Origin: Ruminococcus sp. | GTDB taxonomy: Bacteria > Bacillota > Clostridia > Oscillospirales > Ruminococcaceae | NCBI GenBank assembly: GCA_017478965.1 | Contig: JAFVCV010000055.1 | Span: 1-44,520, forward strand | Direction of reading: 5' to 3' | Length of the DNA stretch: 44,520 bases | Part shown: positions 1 to 6,927 of the stretch, piece after piece | How the letters are laid out: every line of letters begins with the position of its first letter | How positions within the stretch are numbered: the stretch's first letter is position 1 | The notes under the pieces: generated by a model | The model's database searches: none | The model's input: the letters and a program-made list of their open reading frames with translations, nothing else | What the model was told of the DNA's origin: nothing | Program-made: the position numbers and the translations under genes

Positions 1-15
1 CGTGCTTTTTGATAA

Positions 16-306
16 CTATTTCAAAAAGCGGTCGCTTTTGACTGTAACACCCGAGTTTTCCTCTGCTGTTTCCGCTTCAATAAGGATAGAGCACTCCTGC
101 TGCTCGATGCCGTCGAATTTCAGCTTATCGAAACGGTAGCTGTCAGCGTAGGTTATCTCTGAGGGGTCAACTATCTGCCTTTCAACCGGCTTTTTACTGC
201 CATCAGATGAAGCTGCATCACTGCTGTTCTCGGATTTTCCGCAGGCCGAAAATGTGAGGCATACTGCAAGTGCAGCTGCCAGTGCTTTACTTATTTTAGA
301 ACTCAT
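16..306 (-). CDS. Small putative lipoprotein
   Basis: A 96-residue protein starting MSSKISKAL with a lipoprotein signal peptide: short basic N-terminus, Ala/Leu-rich core and lipobox LTFSAC (Cys about residue 22), followed by a Ser/Asp/Lys-rich tether. It should be lipid-anchored outside the cytoplasmic membrane. The start at 306 is preferred over the ATG at 312 because the AAAGGAG at 314-320 then has a 7-base spacing. The body has one Cys and no recognised domain. Its stretch ECSILIEAET resembles NCTILINSET in the lipoprotein at 32407-33207, so it may be a shortened relative. That is a weak, by-eye similarity. It lies directly after the GH42 remnant, overlapped by the alternative start only. 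Confidence 0.6.
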   Translation of the reverse strand: MSSKISKALAAALAVCLTFSACGKSENSSDAASSDGSKKPVERQIVDPSEITYADSYRFDKLKFDGIEQQECSILIEAETAEENSGVTVKSDRFLK

Positions 307-308
307 TT

Positions 309-521
309 TCATTCTCCTTTTATAGTTTGAACATATTCCATCTCAAAGGGCTGCAGGCCGATATCCCCGCTGTTTAGCCTGATATTCTGCTCGTCTTCAG
401 AATTGTTAAAGATAAACTGTACTGAAACACTGCTGCCGGTTCTGGTGGTGACCTCCACATTTTCGGGCAGATCTGAAATATACGGTATTCCGTTATCAAG
501 AATATCCTTTTTAGAGATCAT
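309..521 (-). pseudogene. GH42 beta-galactosidase, C-terminal fragment
   Basis: A 70-residue reading frame resembling the last domain of GH42 beta-galactosidases. The pattern LPENVEVTTRTGSSVSVQFI followed by FNNSEDEQNI and a final LQPFEMEYV matches the C-terminal beta-sandwich (VEV-R-G-x-F-x-N layout ending in a hydrophobic 'L-P-E' strand). The catalytic barrel and trimerisation domain, over 550 residues, are missing. There is no ribosome site and no promoter for a 70-residue product, so I read it as the decayed 3' end of a gene. An AraC tail and a GH27 stub lie within 600 bases, which supports a lost galactoside locus. The family call is by motif memory and needs a profile search. Confidence 0.55.
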
Positions 522-652
522 ATCATCTGAAGCTGTATGTGTTGATTTGATTTTCTGAAACAGAAAGTTTTAAATATTTAATATACCATTTAATAATCCC
601 GAAAATACGTGATATATTTGGCGATAGTAGTTTCAGATTATAAAGAATGCTG

Positions 653-681
653 TTGATGATCTGAAACAGGTCTGATATAAT
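653..681 (+). promoter_or_regulatory. Promoter, TTGATG-17-TATAAT
   Basis: The -35 TTGATG (653-658) and -10 TATAAT (676-681) are 17 bases apart. A GAGGTGA ribosome site at 687-693 and ATG at 700 follow. A 9-base inverted repeat (GTTTCAGAT / ATCTGAAAC) spans about 629-665 and overlaps the -35. It now drives only the broken AraC gene. Confidence 0.55.
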
Positions 682-699
682 ATCTGTGAGGTGAGCGAT

Positions 700-922
700 A
701 TGTCCGCAGCAGTTAAAACAAACATCTACCCCTATGCAGAAAGCGCAGGCTGTGGGAAGCAAAGCACCTACTGCTTAAAACGGACAGTCCGATTGCAGAA
801 ATCGCAGAAGCTTGTGGCTTTTGCGATTATGGTATTTCAGTACTGTATTCAGACGTGCAGAGGAAATGTCCCCCTCCGATTACAGACAAATAAGTAAACA
901 ACAGTTAAATGAAAGGAAATGA
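700..922 (+). pseudogene. AraC-family regulator remnant (frameshifted)
   Basis: From 771 the frame reads LLLKTDSPIAEIAEACGFCD, the first half of the second AraC helix-turn-helix. At about 828-832 the frame must shift by one base, after which it reads YFSTVFRRAEEMSPSDYRQI and stops at 920-922. Together these give the canonical IAExCGFxDxxYFSxxFRxxxxxSPSxYR signature with one missing base. The 5' part has a good ribosome site and ATG at 700 but lies in a third frame and encodes nothing recognisable, so the gene has lost its ligand-binding domain too. AraC regulators commonly sit beside alpha-galactosidase genes, and the GH27 stub starts 7 bases downstream. Confidence 0.75.
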
Positions 923-928
923 TATACT

Positions 929-1036
929 ATGAAAACATCACTTGCAGCAGTACCGCCCATGGGCTGGAACTCATGGAACACCTTTGGCTGGAATATCAGC
1001 GATGAGCTTATCAGAACGGCCGCTGAAAAACGATGA
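929..1036 (+). pseudogene. GH27 alpha-galactosidase, N-terminal stub
   Basis: ATG at 929 opens a 35-codon frame containing PPMGWNSWNTFG, the hallmark N-terminal strand of GH27 alpha-galactosidases, then WNISDELIRTAAE, the usual first helix. It stops at TGA 1034-1036, where an intact enzyme would run another 350 residues or more. The following bases (about 1031-1101) read DEPAMEEIRRLTRKIMSG in another frame and look like the tail of an unrelated gene, so a deletion joins two partial genes here. The stub still has its native start context just after the AraC remnant. Confidence 0.8.
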
Positions 1037-1120
1037 GCCTGCCATGGAGGAGATCAGAAGGCTGACGAGGAAGATAATGTCTGGGGATATTTTTATGCGG
1101 TAAAAACAGACAACAATTAT

Positions 1121-1153
1121 ACAAGCCCTTAGAACGCTCTAAGGGCTTGTTTG
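1121..1153 (+). terminator. Stem-loop terminator
   Basis: A perfect 13-base-pair stem (ACAAGCCCTTAGA / TCTAAGGGCTTGT, loop ACGC) is followed by a short T-rich stretch. It probably ended the lost gene whose 3' end is at about 1101. From here to 1340 I see no gene. A short frame at about 1191-1257 (ending WIAYGLFKN) has no start context. Confidence 0.55.
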
Positions 1154-1339
1154 TCAATAGGGTATCAGATCATTATGGAATATTCCAAACGGAGATGCAG
1201 ACTCCGGCGGAACAGCTTATAGGTGCGTGGATAGCCTACGGGCTATTTAAAAACTAAACTACATATGCGCTGACGATCTCCCCGATATCTCATTAGCGTT
1301 TTCGTTTATATTGATAGATTTTTTATCCATCTGAACTCC

Positions 1340-1990
1340 TCATTGTTCCATGATCTTTCTGCCAAGCTCCCTTGCCTGCGCCAGCTTTTCGGAGAATACC
1401 GCTTCGTGTCGTTTTGCCTTCGACACCGGGTCAAACATCGTCCAGTCATACTTTGAATGATCATTCACCTGCAAGGTATCTCCTGCGAAAAGCACCTCGG
1501 TTTTACCGATAAATCGAGTGAGCGTGTTCTGATAATTTCTCACAAGCTCATGGTAAAACCCACCCTGTTCATAGGCTCTGTCGGGGGCGTTGCTGGTCAT
1601 GATGAAAAGCACAGGTATCTGCCTGCTGTTGGCACTGTAATGCTCGGTATTGTAGGTGATATACTGAAAGATAAGCCTTTCGTAAAGCGCACGAAAAGCC
1701 GCAGTACCTTCACCGAGATAATTCGGCGTTCCGAGTATAAGACCGTCAGCCGTTCTTATCTTTTCAAGCACCGGCTTTAAGTCATCATTGCAGATACACT
1801 CGCCGCAGTGCTTTTCTGTTTTGCACCCGAAACAGGATATACAGCCGGAATATTTACCGACCGTATATAGGTCGATGACCTCTGTATCGGCACCGTTTTC
1901 CGCTGCTCCCTCTGCCGCTGCCCGTACAAGCTGTGCGGTGTTCCAGTTTTTTCTCGGACTTGCGTTGATCGCAATGATTTTCTTGCTCAT
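1340..1990 (-). CDS. Flavodoxin-fold NAD(P)H-dependent oxidoreductase (iron-sulfur flavoprotein-like)
   Basis: This 216-residue protein begins KKIIAINASPRKNWNTAQLV, the phosphate-binding loop of the NADPH-dependent FMN reductase / flavodoxin-like family (FMN phosphate held by the SPRKxxNT loop). The segment CISCFGCKTEKHCGECICND (about residues 50-69) supplies a cluster of cysteines like that of iron-sulfur flavoproteins. The GTPNYLGEG motif near residue 88 matches the isoalloxazine-contacting loop (usually SPVYxG). Likely role: cytoplasmic flavin-dependent electron transfer or reduction of small oxidants. It is the last gene of a leftward redox cluster (2020-4046). Substrate unknown. Confidence 0.8.
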   Translation of the reverse strand: MSKKIIAINASPRKNWNTAQLVRAAAEGAAENGADTEVIDLYTVGKYSGCISCFGCKTEKHCGECICNDDLKPVLEKIRTADGLILGTPNYLGEGTAAFRALYERLIFQYITYNTEHYSANSRQIPVLFIMTSNAPDRAYEQGGFYHELVRNYQNTLTRFIGKTEVLFAGDTLQVNDHSKYDWTMFDPVSKAKRHEAVFSEKLAQARELGRKIMEQ

Positions 1991-2019
1991 TTAACATAAC
2001 TCCATAAATATCGACCTTA

Positions 2020-2175
2020 TCATTTGCAATGCTTATGGCAATTTCTCGGGCACTTATCCGATCCCGGCATCTTATCCCCGGTTATATACGCCGCTATCAC
2101 ACGGCAATGCACGATAAGCATTAACGCAAAGCATACAACGCAGCACTCAATAATTAACTTTAACACATTTTTCAT
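2020..2175 (-). CDS. Small Cys-rich membrane protein (51 aa)
   Basis: A 51-residue product starting MKNVLKLIIECC with one hydrophobic segment (about residues 5-30) and a short hydrophilic tail carrying CPRNCHKHC. The start at 2175 has a strong AAAGGAGATG site just upstream, lying immediately after the stop of the rubredoxin fusion gene at 2189, so translation is probably coupled. The tail cysteines and histidines could bind a metal or heme-iron. That is inference from composition alone. No family recognised. It lies between two redox proteins, which suggests an accessory role in the same cluster. Confidence 0.6.
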   Translation of the reverse strand: MKNVLKLIIECCVVCFALMLIVHCRVIAAYITGDKMPGSDKCPRNCHKHCK

Positions 2176-2188
2176 ATCAGCATCTCCT

Positions 2189-3130
2189 TTACGCCGGATT
2201 GAATTTGTCCTTCCCCTGCTTGCACCTCGGACATTTCCAGTCATCGGGCAGGTCATCAAAGGCTGTGCCGTCATTCTCATCGGGGTCGTAGATATAACCG
2301 CAGATCGAACAGACGTATTTGCCCGTAGTCTGCTTCTCGGAGAAGTCCACCTCTGCAAAAACGGTAGGCACAGGGTCATCCAGATCTATTACCCGCTTAG
2401 CTTCGAGGTTCTCATAGCCCTGGGGAGTATGAGTGCCGCAGTATACGGTCGGGATATTGCGCACAAATTCTCTCACACGGTCAAGAGTTTCACGGGCGGC
2501 GGTGAGGTCATCAAATACAACAGACAGCTTGTTCTCGTAAAGAGCCTCATCAACATAGGTGATATCGCCGTGGAGCATATAGAAAAGGCCGTCATTTTCT
2601 ACGATGATAATGCTGTTGCCGTTGGTGTGACCCTTTGCCTTGATGAAGTAAATGCCCTCTGCGATCTTCTGACTTTCGGGGAAATTGTGATATGCTCCGT
2701 CTGTGAAATCTACGGGAACAATATTGTCTATCCCACGCAATTCCTCCGCACCCAGCTCGTCCCGGTTCACATATATCTTAGCATTGGGAAACTGAGCGAT
2801 ACAGCCTGAGTGGTCATTGTGCTTATGAGTGAGCAGAATTTTTGTTACCTGCTCCGGTTTGTAGCCTAGAGCCGCAAAAGCCTCCATATAGCTGCAAATA
2901 TCCTTGCCGGTGTAGAGAACGCTGTTCCCGTCCGGAACTTCCTCGGGTGTTCCTGCCGGAAGTCCCGTGTCCACCAAAATGATTTCATCGCCGGTGTCGA
3001 TAAGATAATTTTGCAGACTGCCACGATAACGGATATTCTTGTCGAATTTCTCTGTGCCTTCCTCGCCGCCGAACACAAACGGCTGGGAATAAAATCCGTC
3101 TGTTCTGAATTTTACTGCTTTGATCTCCAT
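2189..3130 (-). CDS. Metallo-beta-lactamase-fold hydrolase fused to rubredoxin
   Basis: A 313-residue two-domain protein. Residues about 35-250 form an MBL fold of the lactonase-like branch, with the metal motif [10 protein letters not shown] (about 108-117), a later H in KGHTNGNS, an Asp in HGDITYVD and H in CGTHTPQG. The last 50 residues are a complete rubredoxin: [10 protein letters not shown] then CPRCKQG, giving the two CxxC pairs that hold iron. It lacks the flavodoxin domain of FprA-type flavodiiron proteins, so the rubredoxin is attached to a non-FprA MBL. Start at 3130 has an AGGAGG site. It lies in an oxidative-stress-like cluster, suggesting electron delivery to an MBL metal site or to a partner, but the reaction is unknown. 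Confidence 0.85.
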   Translation of the reverse strand: MEIKAVKFRTDGFYSQPFVFGGEEGTEKFDKNIRYRGSLQNYLIDTGDEIILVDTGLPAGTPEEVPDGNSVLYTGKDICSYMEAFAALGYKPEQVTKILLTHKHNDHSGCIAQFPNAKIYVNRDELGAEELRGIDNIVPVDFTDGAYHNFPESQKIAEGIYFIKAKGHTNGNSIIIVENDGLFYMLHGDITYVDEALYENKLSVVFDDLTAARETLDRVREFVRNIPTVYCGTHTPQGYENLEAKRVIDLDDPVPTVFAEVDFSEKQTTGKYVCSICGYIYDPDENDGTAFDDLPDDWKCPRCKQGKDKFNPA

Positions 3131-3186
3131 AATAAAAACCTCCTGTTACAGCAAAGGCTGCCGATGTCAGACCGACAGCCTTTTCA

Positions 3187-3582
3187 TTAAATTGTGATCT
3201 CTTCCTTGTTACACTCATTCGGTGAAGCGTTTATCAGCCTTTCGGGAGTGATGATGACCGCACATTTGAGCTGCATATCACCTTTGAAAGTCTCCTCGGT
3301 GAGCTTTACATAATGCTCATACGCTTCACCCTCATACACAAGCTCTGCCGTACCCTTGATCTGATAAGCTTCGCCCGTCAGCGGATTTGCACAGGCAACA
3401 GCTACCCTGCTGTTTGCCCTGATATTTTCAAGAGTTGTTTCAAGAAGAACAGCACCTATCGCAAGCCTGCCATCCCCGCATACCCGCTTAAAGCCTACGG
3501 GAACAACATTCGGCTCGTCACCGCTTGTGGCTATATACCATAGGTTCTCCTCGAAAACCTTTTTTACATTGTCGGGTATCAT
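3187..3582 (-). CDS. Pyridoxamine 5'-phosphate oxidase-family flavin-binding protein
   Basis: 131 residues from ATG 3582 (MIPDNVKKVFEEN), the usual beginning of short PPOX/flavin split-barrel proteins. A TTG at 3591 overlapping the previous stop is the alternative. Visible features are LWYIATSGDEPNVVPVGF, the first barrel strands that contact FMN phosphate, and NSRVAVACANPLTGEAYQIK, the second flavin strand. Such proteins bind FMN or F420-like cofactors and act as small oxidases or reductases. The substrate here is not predictable. It follows the ferritin-like gene with almost no gap, so the two are translated together, and it precedes the rubredoxin fusion in the same leftward operon. Confidence 0.75.
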   Translation of the reverse strand: MIPDNVKKVFEENLWYIATSGDEPNVVPVGFKRVCGDGRLAIGAVLLETTLENIRANSRVAVACANPLTGEAYQIKGTAELVYEGEAYEHYVKLTEETFKGDMQLKCAVIITPERLINASPNECNKEEITI

Positions 3583-3587
3583 AGCGA

Positions 3588-4046
3588 TCAAAGCTGCTGG
3601 TTCAGCCAGTTCTGGAGCCCGATCTTCTCGATCAGTTCAAGCTGCTGTTCAGCCCAGTACATATCCTCTTCTTCGTCCTGATAGTATTCTTTCAGCATAT
3701 CAAACGTGGTGTAATCGTCCCTTGCTTCCTCGACTATGGTCTTCAGCCAAGCCAGACCGTCCTTAGACACCTGAAGATCGTACTTGATCCACTCGATAAC
3801 ATCGGTGTAAACGGGAGTTTCGGGCTTAGTCTCATTCTTGACCTCGCCGCCCAGATCAAGGATACGGTCAATGCACTTCTTCACATAGCCCAGCTCCTCC
3901 TCAGTATGCTCTGCATACTTGTCACCAAGCTTGGAAAAACCCTGTGCTGCAAAGATCTTAGACTGGATAGCGTGTCCGATAGCCTGCTGGGAAAGTCCTG
4001 TTACTATCGCCTGTAAACCCTCGATAAGTTTCTTATTGTCTGCCAT
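3588..4046 (-). CDS. Bacterioferritin-like protein lacking usual iron ligands
   Basis: 152 residues, the length of bacterioferritin, with clear four-helix similarity near both metal-bearing helices: EEELGYVKKCIDRILDLGGE (compare DEMKHADKYIERILFLEG) and a C-terminal DEEEDMYWAEQQLELIEKIG then QNWL (compare DEEGHIDWLETELDLIQ..QNYL). By this alignment the two ferroxidase His ligands become Tyr and Asp, the heme Met becomes Leu, and the first-helix Glu becomes Leu. The fold should hold but classical ferroxidase chemistry may not. It is the first gene of the leftward stress cluster, with promoter at 4105-4133 and a GGAGGT ribosome site. The alignment was done by eye. Confidence 0.75.
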   Translation of the reverse strand: MADNKKLIEGLQAIVTGLSQQAIGHAIQSKIFAAQGFSKLGDKYAEHTEEELGYVKKCIDRILDLGGEVKNETKPETPVYTDVIEWIKYDLQVSKDGLAWLKTIVEEARDDYTTFDMLKEYYQDEEEDMYWAEQQLELIEKIGLQNWLNQQL

Positions 4047-4104
4047 TGTTGATACCTCCGATTATTTTTATTCTGATAAACCGTTCAAGTTCATCGTTAT
4101 TGTT

Positions 4105-4133
4105 ATTTTAGCACAAAAAAAGCTGATTGTCTA
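4105..4133 (-). promoter_or_regulatory. Promoter of the redox cluster
   Basis: On the minus strand TAGACA (4128-4133), 17 bases, TAAAAT (4105-4110). It lies 59 bases upstream of the ferritin-like start and reads through the PPOX, rubredoxin-fusion and flavoprotein genes. I looked for a PerR-type box (TTATAAT-N-ATTATAA) and saw only AT-rich partial matches. Confidence 0.6.
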
Positions 4134-4179
4134 TATAGAAAACCGGCATTTTATAAAACAACTTTACATTTTTGCAAAA

Positions 4180-4890
4180 TTATAAAATCCTATCGGGATA
4201 GATATTCGTAGAGACATTGGGCAAATCGAGGTATACATCGCAGACACCGTCCTTGATGCTGTATTTGTTCACGCCGGAATTAAAGTACGCCGTATCCACG
4301 ATCTCACAGAGCTTTTCCGGGATCGGCTTATCGCACCGTCAGGCAGTCAATTCCTGCGGATCCCGGCTATAGAGCATGAGCTTGAGGAGGGACAAGGATT
4401 TGTCACGGAAATACTCTGTCGAAAAGGTGGGGTCGAGCCCCCGCATCTTCCGGCAGAACCGCAGGGACGATGCAGTTTTGCCTACGCCACGGAGATCTTT
4501 GTCAATCATAAAAAAGGTGCTGATAAACTTGAAAAAGAGCCACGGCACAAAACCGAAGACCGCACCGCCGAAAAGCGCCCCAACAATATCCAGCACACCG
4601 ACACCTTTCCCGTTCATGATCTGACTGACAATGCCGATCACCAAAGTAACCAGCGCTGTCCCGATAATAAATTTCACGAGCTGATCTATTTGCGTGTCTC
4701 TCTTGTATGCCTCCGTAATGGAGTAATACATGACTTTCGGATAAAGCTCATCCATCACGAATTTCGTATCACAGTATTCGCAGCCGGATTCAAGCTTGCC
4801 GAGAGTGGACGATGCACCGCAGTTCGGACAGCAAAGAGGAGTGTCGGGGGACGCAAGTCCACCCTCCGACCTTGCAGAGCGTAAGACTGC
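4180..4890 (-). pseudogene. Zinc-ribbon / Tim44-like membrane protein, truncated and with an internal stop
   Basis: One continuous frame reads a zinc ribbon (CPNCGASSTLGKLESGCEYC, about 4761-4820), a linker, two hydrophobic segments (about 4590-4650 and 4510-4580) and a C-terminal part (RKMRGLDPTFSTEYF) resembling Tim44-like domains. A TGA at 4339-4341 interrupts it, but the same frame continues with DKPIPEKLCEIVDTAYFNSG to a TAA at 4180-4182, so the nonsense codon is recent or recoded. Upstream the frame runs into the terminator at 4894-4940 without any start codon, so the 5' end is lost too. An ATG at 4758 could give a 139-residue remnant. The Tim44 assignment is moderate; the broken state is directly visible. 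Confidence 0.7.
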
Positions 4891-4893
4891 CCC

Positions 4894-4940
4894 AAAAAAA
4901 GCACCCTCTCAAAACGCTTGTAAACGCTTTGAGAGAGTGC
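4894..4940 (-). terminator. Rho-independent terminator of the hydrolase operon
   Basis: Minus-strand stem of about 17 base pairs (GCACTCTCTCAAAGCGTTT / AAGCGTTTTGAGAGGGTGC) followed by seven T. It lies about 110 bases past the hydrolase stop at 5047. Confidence 0.85.
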
Positions 4941-5046
4941 TGTGCGGTTCATGTTTACCATTAGGGTATGTGCCGATCGTGGTATGCTCCGAAATTACAA
5001 TTATGACTTGTGTGGGACGGTTTTTGAGTGCGCCATTAGGCTATGG

Positions 5047-5997
5047 TCATTTGTCAAGCCCTGCGATAAATTCTCTCATAGCCTCGGCTATCTCGTCAGG
5101 CTTTTCCGTAGTTACCATATGACCGCAGTCAAGCTCTATCACCTGTGCATCTGTAAGACCATCGGCGTAGTCGTGCATTGCGTCTATCCACATCTGACCG
5201 CCTGTCTCCTTGCCGTCGGACAAGAACATCAGGGTCGGAATGTCGGGCTTGTCGGCAGAGTTGATCTCCTCGATGGCATCTGCAAGATGTGTTATCTCAT
5301 CTTCAACGTTTTTGTTGGCAAACTTTCTGAATGTTAAAGCCTTGTAGATTTCCTTTTCGTGCTGGTCATAGTGATCCGGGAACGTGCTGTCGGTCAGCAC
5401 AAGCCGTCCAAGTCCGGATTCTCTGAGGAATGTATAGAGAGCGGTCATTGTCTTTCCGTCATCTGCAAACTCCTCTTCGGTAAAGCTCTTCGGGGTACTC
5501 ATATCCAGTCCGACGATTGCTTCCACTTCATCAGGGTATTTCTGCGCCCAGAGGATTGCCTCTATCCCCGACATGGAGTGTGGACAAAGGATATACGGTG
5601 CTTCAACGCCCGCCTTTTGCAGTGCTTCACGATCCTGCCGCAGTATTGTGTCAAAATCTCTTTCGCCGTCCACCACATCGCTGAATCCGTAGCCGAATTT
5701 TTCTATGACTGCGATCTTGTAGGTATCGCTAAGTTTTCTGTACAACGGACTGTAATCCAGTATCGGTGATACATCTCCGCCACCGGACATGATAACGAGC
5801 GTGTGGTCGCCCTCGCCCTCGGTGTATATGCTCATCTGATTTCCGTCCACCTCTACCATTTGCCCAAGCGGTTCAAGGAGCGGCTTTTCCTTATGCAGCA
5901 TTATCCTGTGGTATATAAACATCACCAGAATGAACGCCAATAATATTATCAGTATTCCGAGCAGAATTTTTCCTGTGATTTTAAGTGCTTTTTTCAT
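5047..5997 (-). CDS. Membrane-anchored alpha/beta hydrolase
   Basis: 316 residues: an N-terminal transmembrane anchor (about 8-30, ILLGILIILLAFILVMFIY) and an alpha/beta-hydrolase domain. The nucleophile elbow is PHSMSG (Ser about residue 140), the oxyanion region is VIMSGGGDV near 70, and the catalytic His is in LDCGHMVTTEKPDEIA near the C-terminus, an arrangement common in the proline iminopeptidase/haloperoxidase-like group. With an uncleaved anchor and few basic residues outside, the domain probably faces outward. Its ATG overlaps the stop of the winged-helix gene (ATGA), so the pair is translationally coupled and the regulator probably controls it. Substrate unknown. Confidence 0.8.
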   Translation of the reverse strand: MKKALKITGKILLGILIILLAFILVMFIYHRIMLHKEKPLLEPLGQMVEVDGNQMSIYTEGEGDHTLVIMSGGGDVSPILDYSPLYRKLSDTYKIAVIEKFGYGFSDVVDGERDFDTILRQDREALQKAGVEAPYILCPHSMSGIEAILWAQKYPDEVEAIVGLDMSTPKSFTEEEFADDGKTMTALYTFLRESGLGRLVLTDSTFPDHYDQHEKEIYKALTFRKFANKNVEDEITHLADAIEEINSADKPDIPTLMFLSDGKETGGQMWIDAMHDYADGLTDAQVIELDCGHMVTTEKPDEIAEAMREFIAGLDK

Positions 5998-6500
5998 TTC
6001 TTTTTCTCCTCTGTAACAGGTGCGGATATTATGGAAAAACTCCTGTTTTTTCCATTCTCCTCTGATTTACTGTACTTATCAAAGACAGCCCGAAGCTCCT
6101 GAAGGAAATTTGCATAGCTTTCATCGGTCAGTGTAAGCATACTGGTGCGCAGGCATAGCATATCAGCGACGGGATCACTATTTCCTTTCTCGCTGTATCT
6201 CCGGAAGCTGCCATACAGCCCCATAAGGAATTGATATGCACTGTCGGCTATATCGGCATTTTCGGCGAATTTTTCCTCGTTAAGTGTCAAAAGCCTTTCC
6301 AGACTTCCTCGCACTTTGCGCTCCGACTTGACGATCAATACCTCCTCTTTCAGAAGATAATTGATATGTCGATAAATCGTAGGCTGCGGAACATCGGGCA
6401 ATTCCTCGCAAATCTGCTTTGTCGTCGCATCACCTTTTACCTGTAGAAACTGCAATATCTTCATTCTTACAGGGTTTGTGATAACATCGGATAGTTTCAT
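5994..6500 (-). CDS. ArsR-like winged-helix transcriptional regulator
   Basis: 168 residues from ATG 6500, which has a GAAAGGTGG ribosome site. The longer frame to 6554 would begin upstream of the predicted transcription start. The first 70 residues are a winged helix: VITNPVRMKILQFLQ, QICEELPDVPQPTIYRHINY (recognition helix) and a wing VKSERKVRGSLERLLTL. The rest is helical, about 90 residues, likely for dimerisation or ligand sensing. This layout matches ArsR/PadR-like regulators with an extended C-terminal domain. It is cotranscribed with the hydrolase at 5047-5997 from its own promoter. Confidence 0.8.
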   Translation of the reverse strand: MKLSDVITNPVRMKILQFLQVKGDATTKQICEELPDVPQPTIYRHINYLLKEEVLIVKSERKVRGSLERLLTLNEEKFAENADIADSAYQFLMGLYGSFRRYSEKGNSDPVADMLCLRTSMLTLTDESYANFLQELRAVFDKYSKSEENGKNRSFSIISAPVTEEKKK

Positions 6501-6525
6501 CGCATTACCACCTTTCTCAATATAT

Positions 6526-6554
6526 ATTATATTCTCAAATATGATAAAGGTCAA
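6526..6554 (-). promoter_or_regulatory. Promoter of the regulator-hydrolase operon
   Basis: Minus strand TTGACC (6549-6554), 17-base spacer, TATAAT (6526-6531), 26 bases upstream of the ATG. Near-consensus. The surrounding bases hold imperfect dyads suited to autoregulation, but no clean operator could be defined. Confidence 0.75.
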
Positions 6555-6663
6555 TAGAGTTCACAGAAAATTAACATTTCCCGTGATTTTATACACGAGA
6601 AAGGATATGCATTCCTCTCGAAAAGCATATCCCTCATCTGTTTTTACGCATTATTTATAGCTG

Positions 6664-6798
6664 TTAATCCGAAATATCCGTTATCAATGCCACGCCGTCC
6701 TTAAAGCCTGCCTTGTACGCCGCCCTCATCTCATCGGCGGCAGTCTCGCTCACACAGTCAAGTATCTTAATGATGGCAGGACGATATGAGTTTGCATA
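6664..6798 (-). pseudogene. C-terminal fragment of a small helical protein (DUF6809-like)
   Basis: A frame without start codon reads SYRPAIIKILDCVSETAADE, then MRAAYKAGFKDGVALITDIS and stops at 6664. The AYxxGFxDGxxL ending is typical of the small helical DUF6809-type proteins of Clostridia. Only about 43 residues remain and a stop bounds the frame at 6799. It lies between two divergent promoters and has no translation signals, so it is a remnant. The family call is tentative. Confidence 0.4.
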
Positions 6799-6848
6799 TT
6801 ATTCGCAAGCAGAAACTAAGCAATTAGGATCTGTTCCATTTTGACCCA

Positions 6849-6868
6849 AAGTTACAGATCTGAAACTT
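6849..6868 (+). promoter_or_regulatory. Putative BceR-type operator upstream of the response regulator
   Basis: A 20-base imperfect palindrome (AAGTTACAGATCTGAAACTT) abutting the -35. Its core TTACA-GATC-TGAAA matches the published BceR-family consensus TNACA-N4-TGTAA at all but one base. It suggests autoregulation of the two-component genes. Confidence 0.5.
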
Positions 6869-6895
6869 GATTTACTACCAAATATGTGCTATGAT
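6867..6895 (+). promoter_or_regulatory. Promoter of the two-component genes
   Basis: TTGATT (6867-6872), 17-base spacer, TATGAT (6890-6895). The ATG at 6928 follows an AGGAG site at 6914-6918. Confidence 0.65.
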
Positions 6896-6927
6896 AATAG
6901 TATCTTCATAGAACAGGAGCAACAGAA

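Noticed and set aside
1157-1257. Possible gene fragment ending WIAYGLFKN
   Set aside because: Too short, no start or ribosome site, and no family recognised; it may be another remnant but cannot be supported.
2024-2809. 261-residue plus-strand frame opposite the MBL-rubredoxin gene
   Set aside because: No ribosome site, no domain, and the opposite strand encodes clear MBL and rubredoxin motifs.
2189-3130. Flavodiiron protein (FprA/NorV type)
   Set aside because: There is no flavodoxin domain between the MBL domain and the rubredoxin, and the metal motif is of the hydrolase layout.
3588-4046. Rubrerythrin
   Set aside because: No rubredoxin-like CxxC pairs and the length and C-terminal helix match bacterioferritin better.
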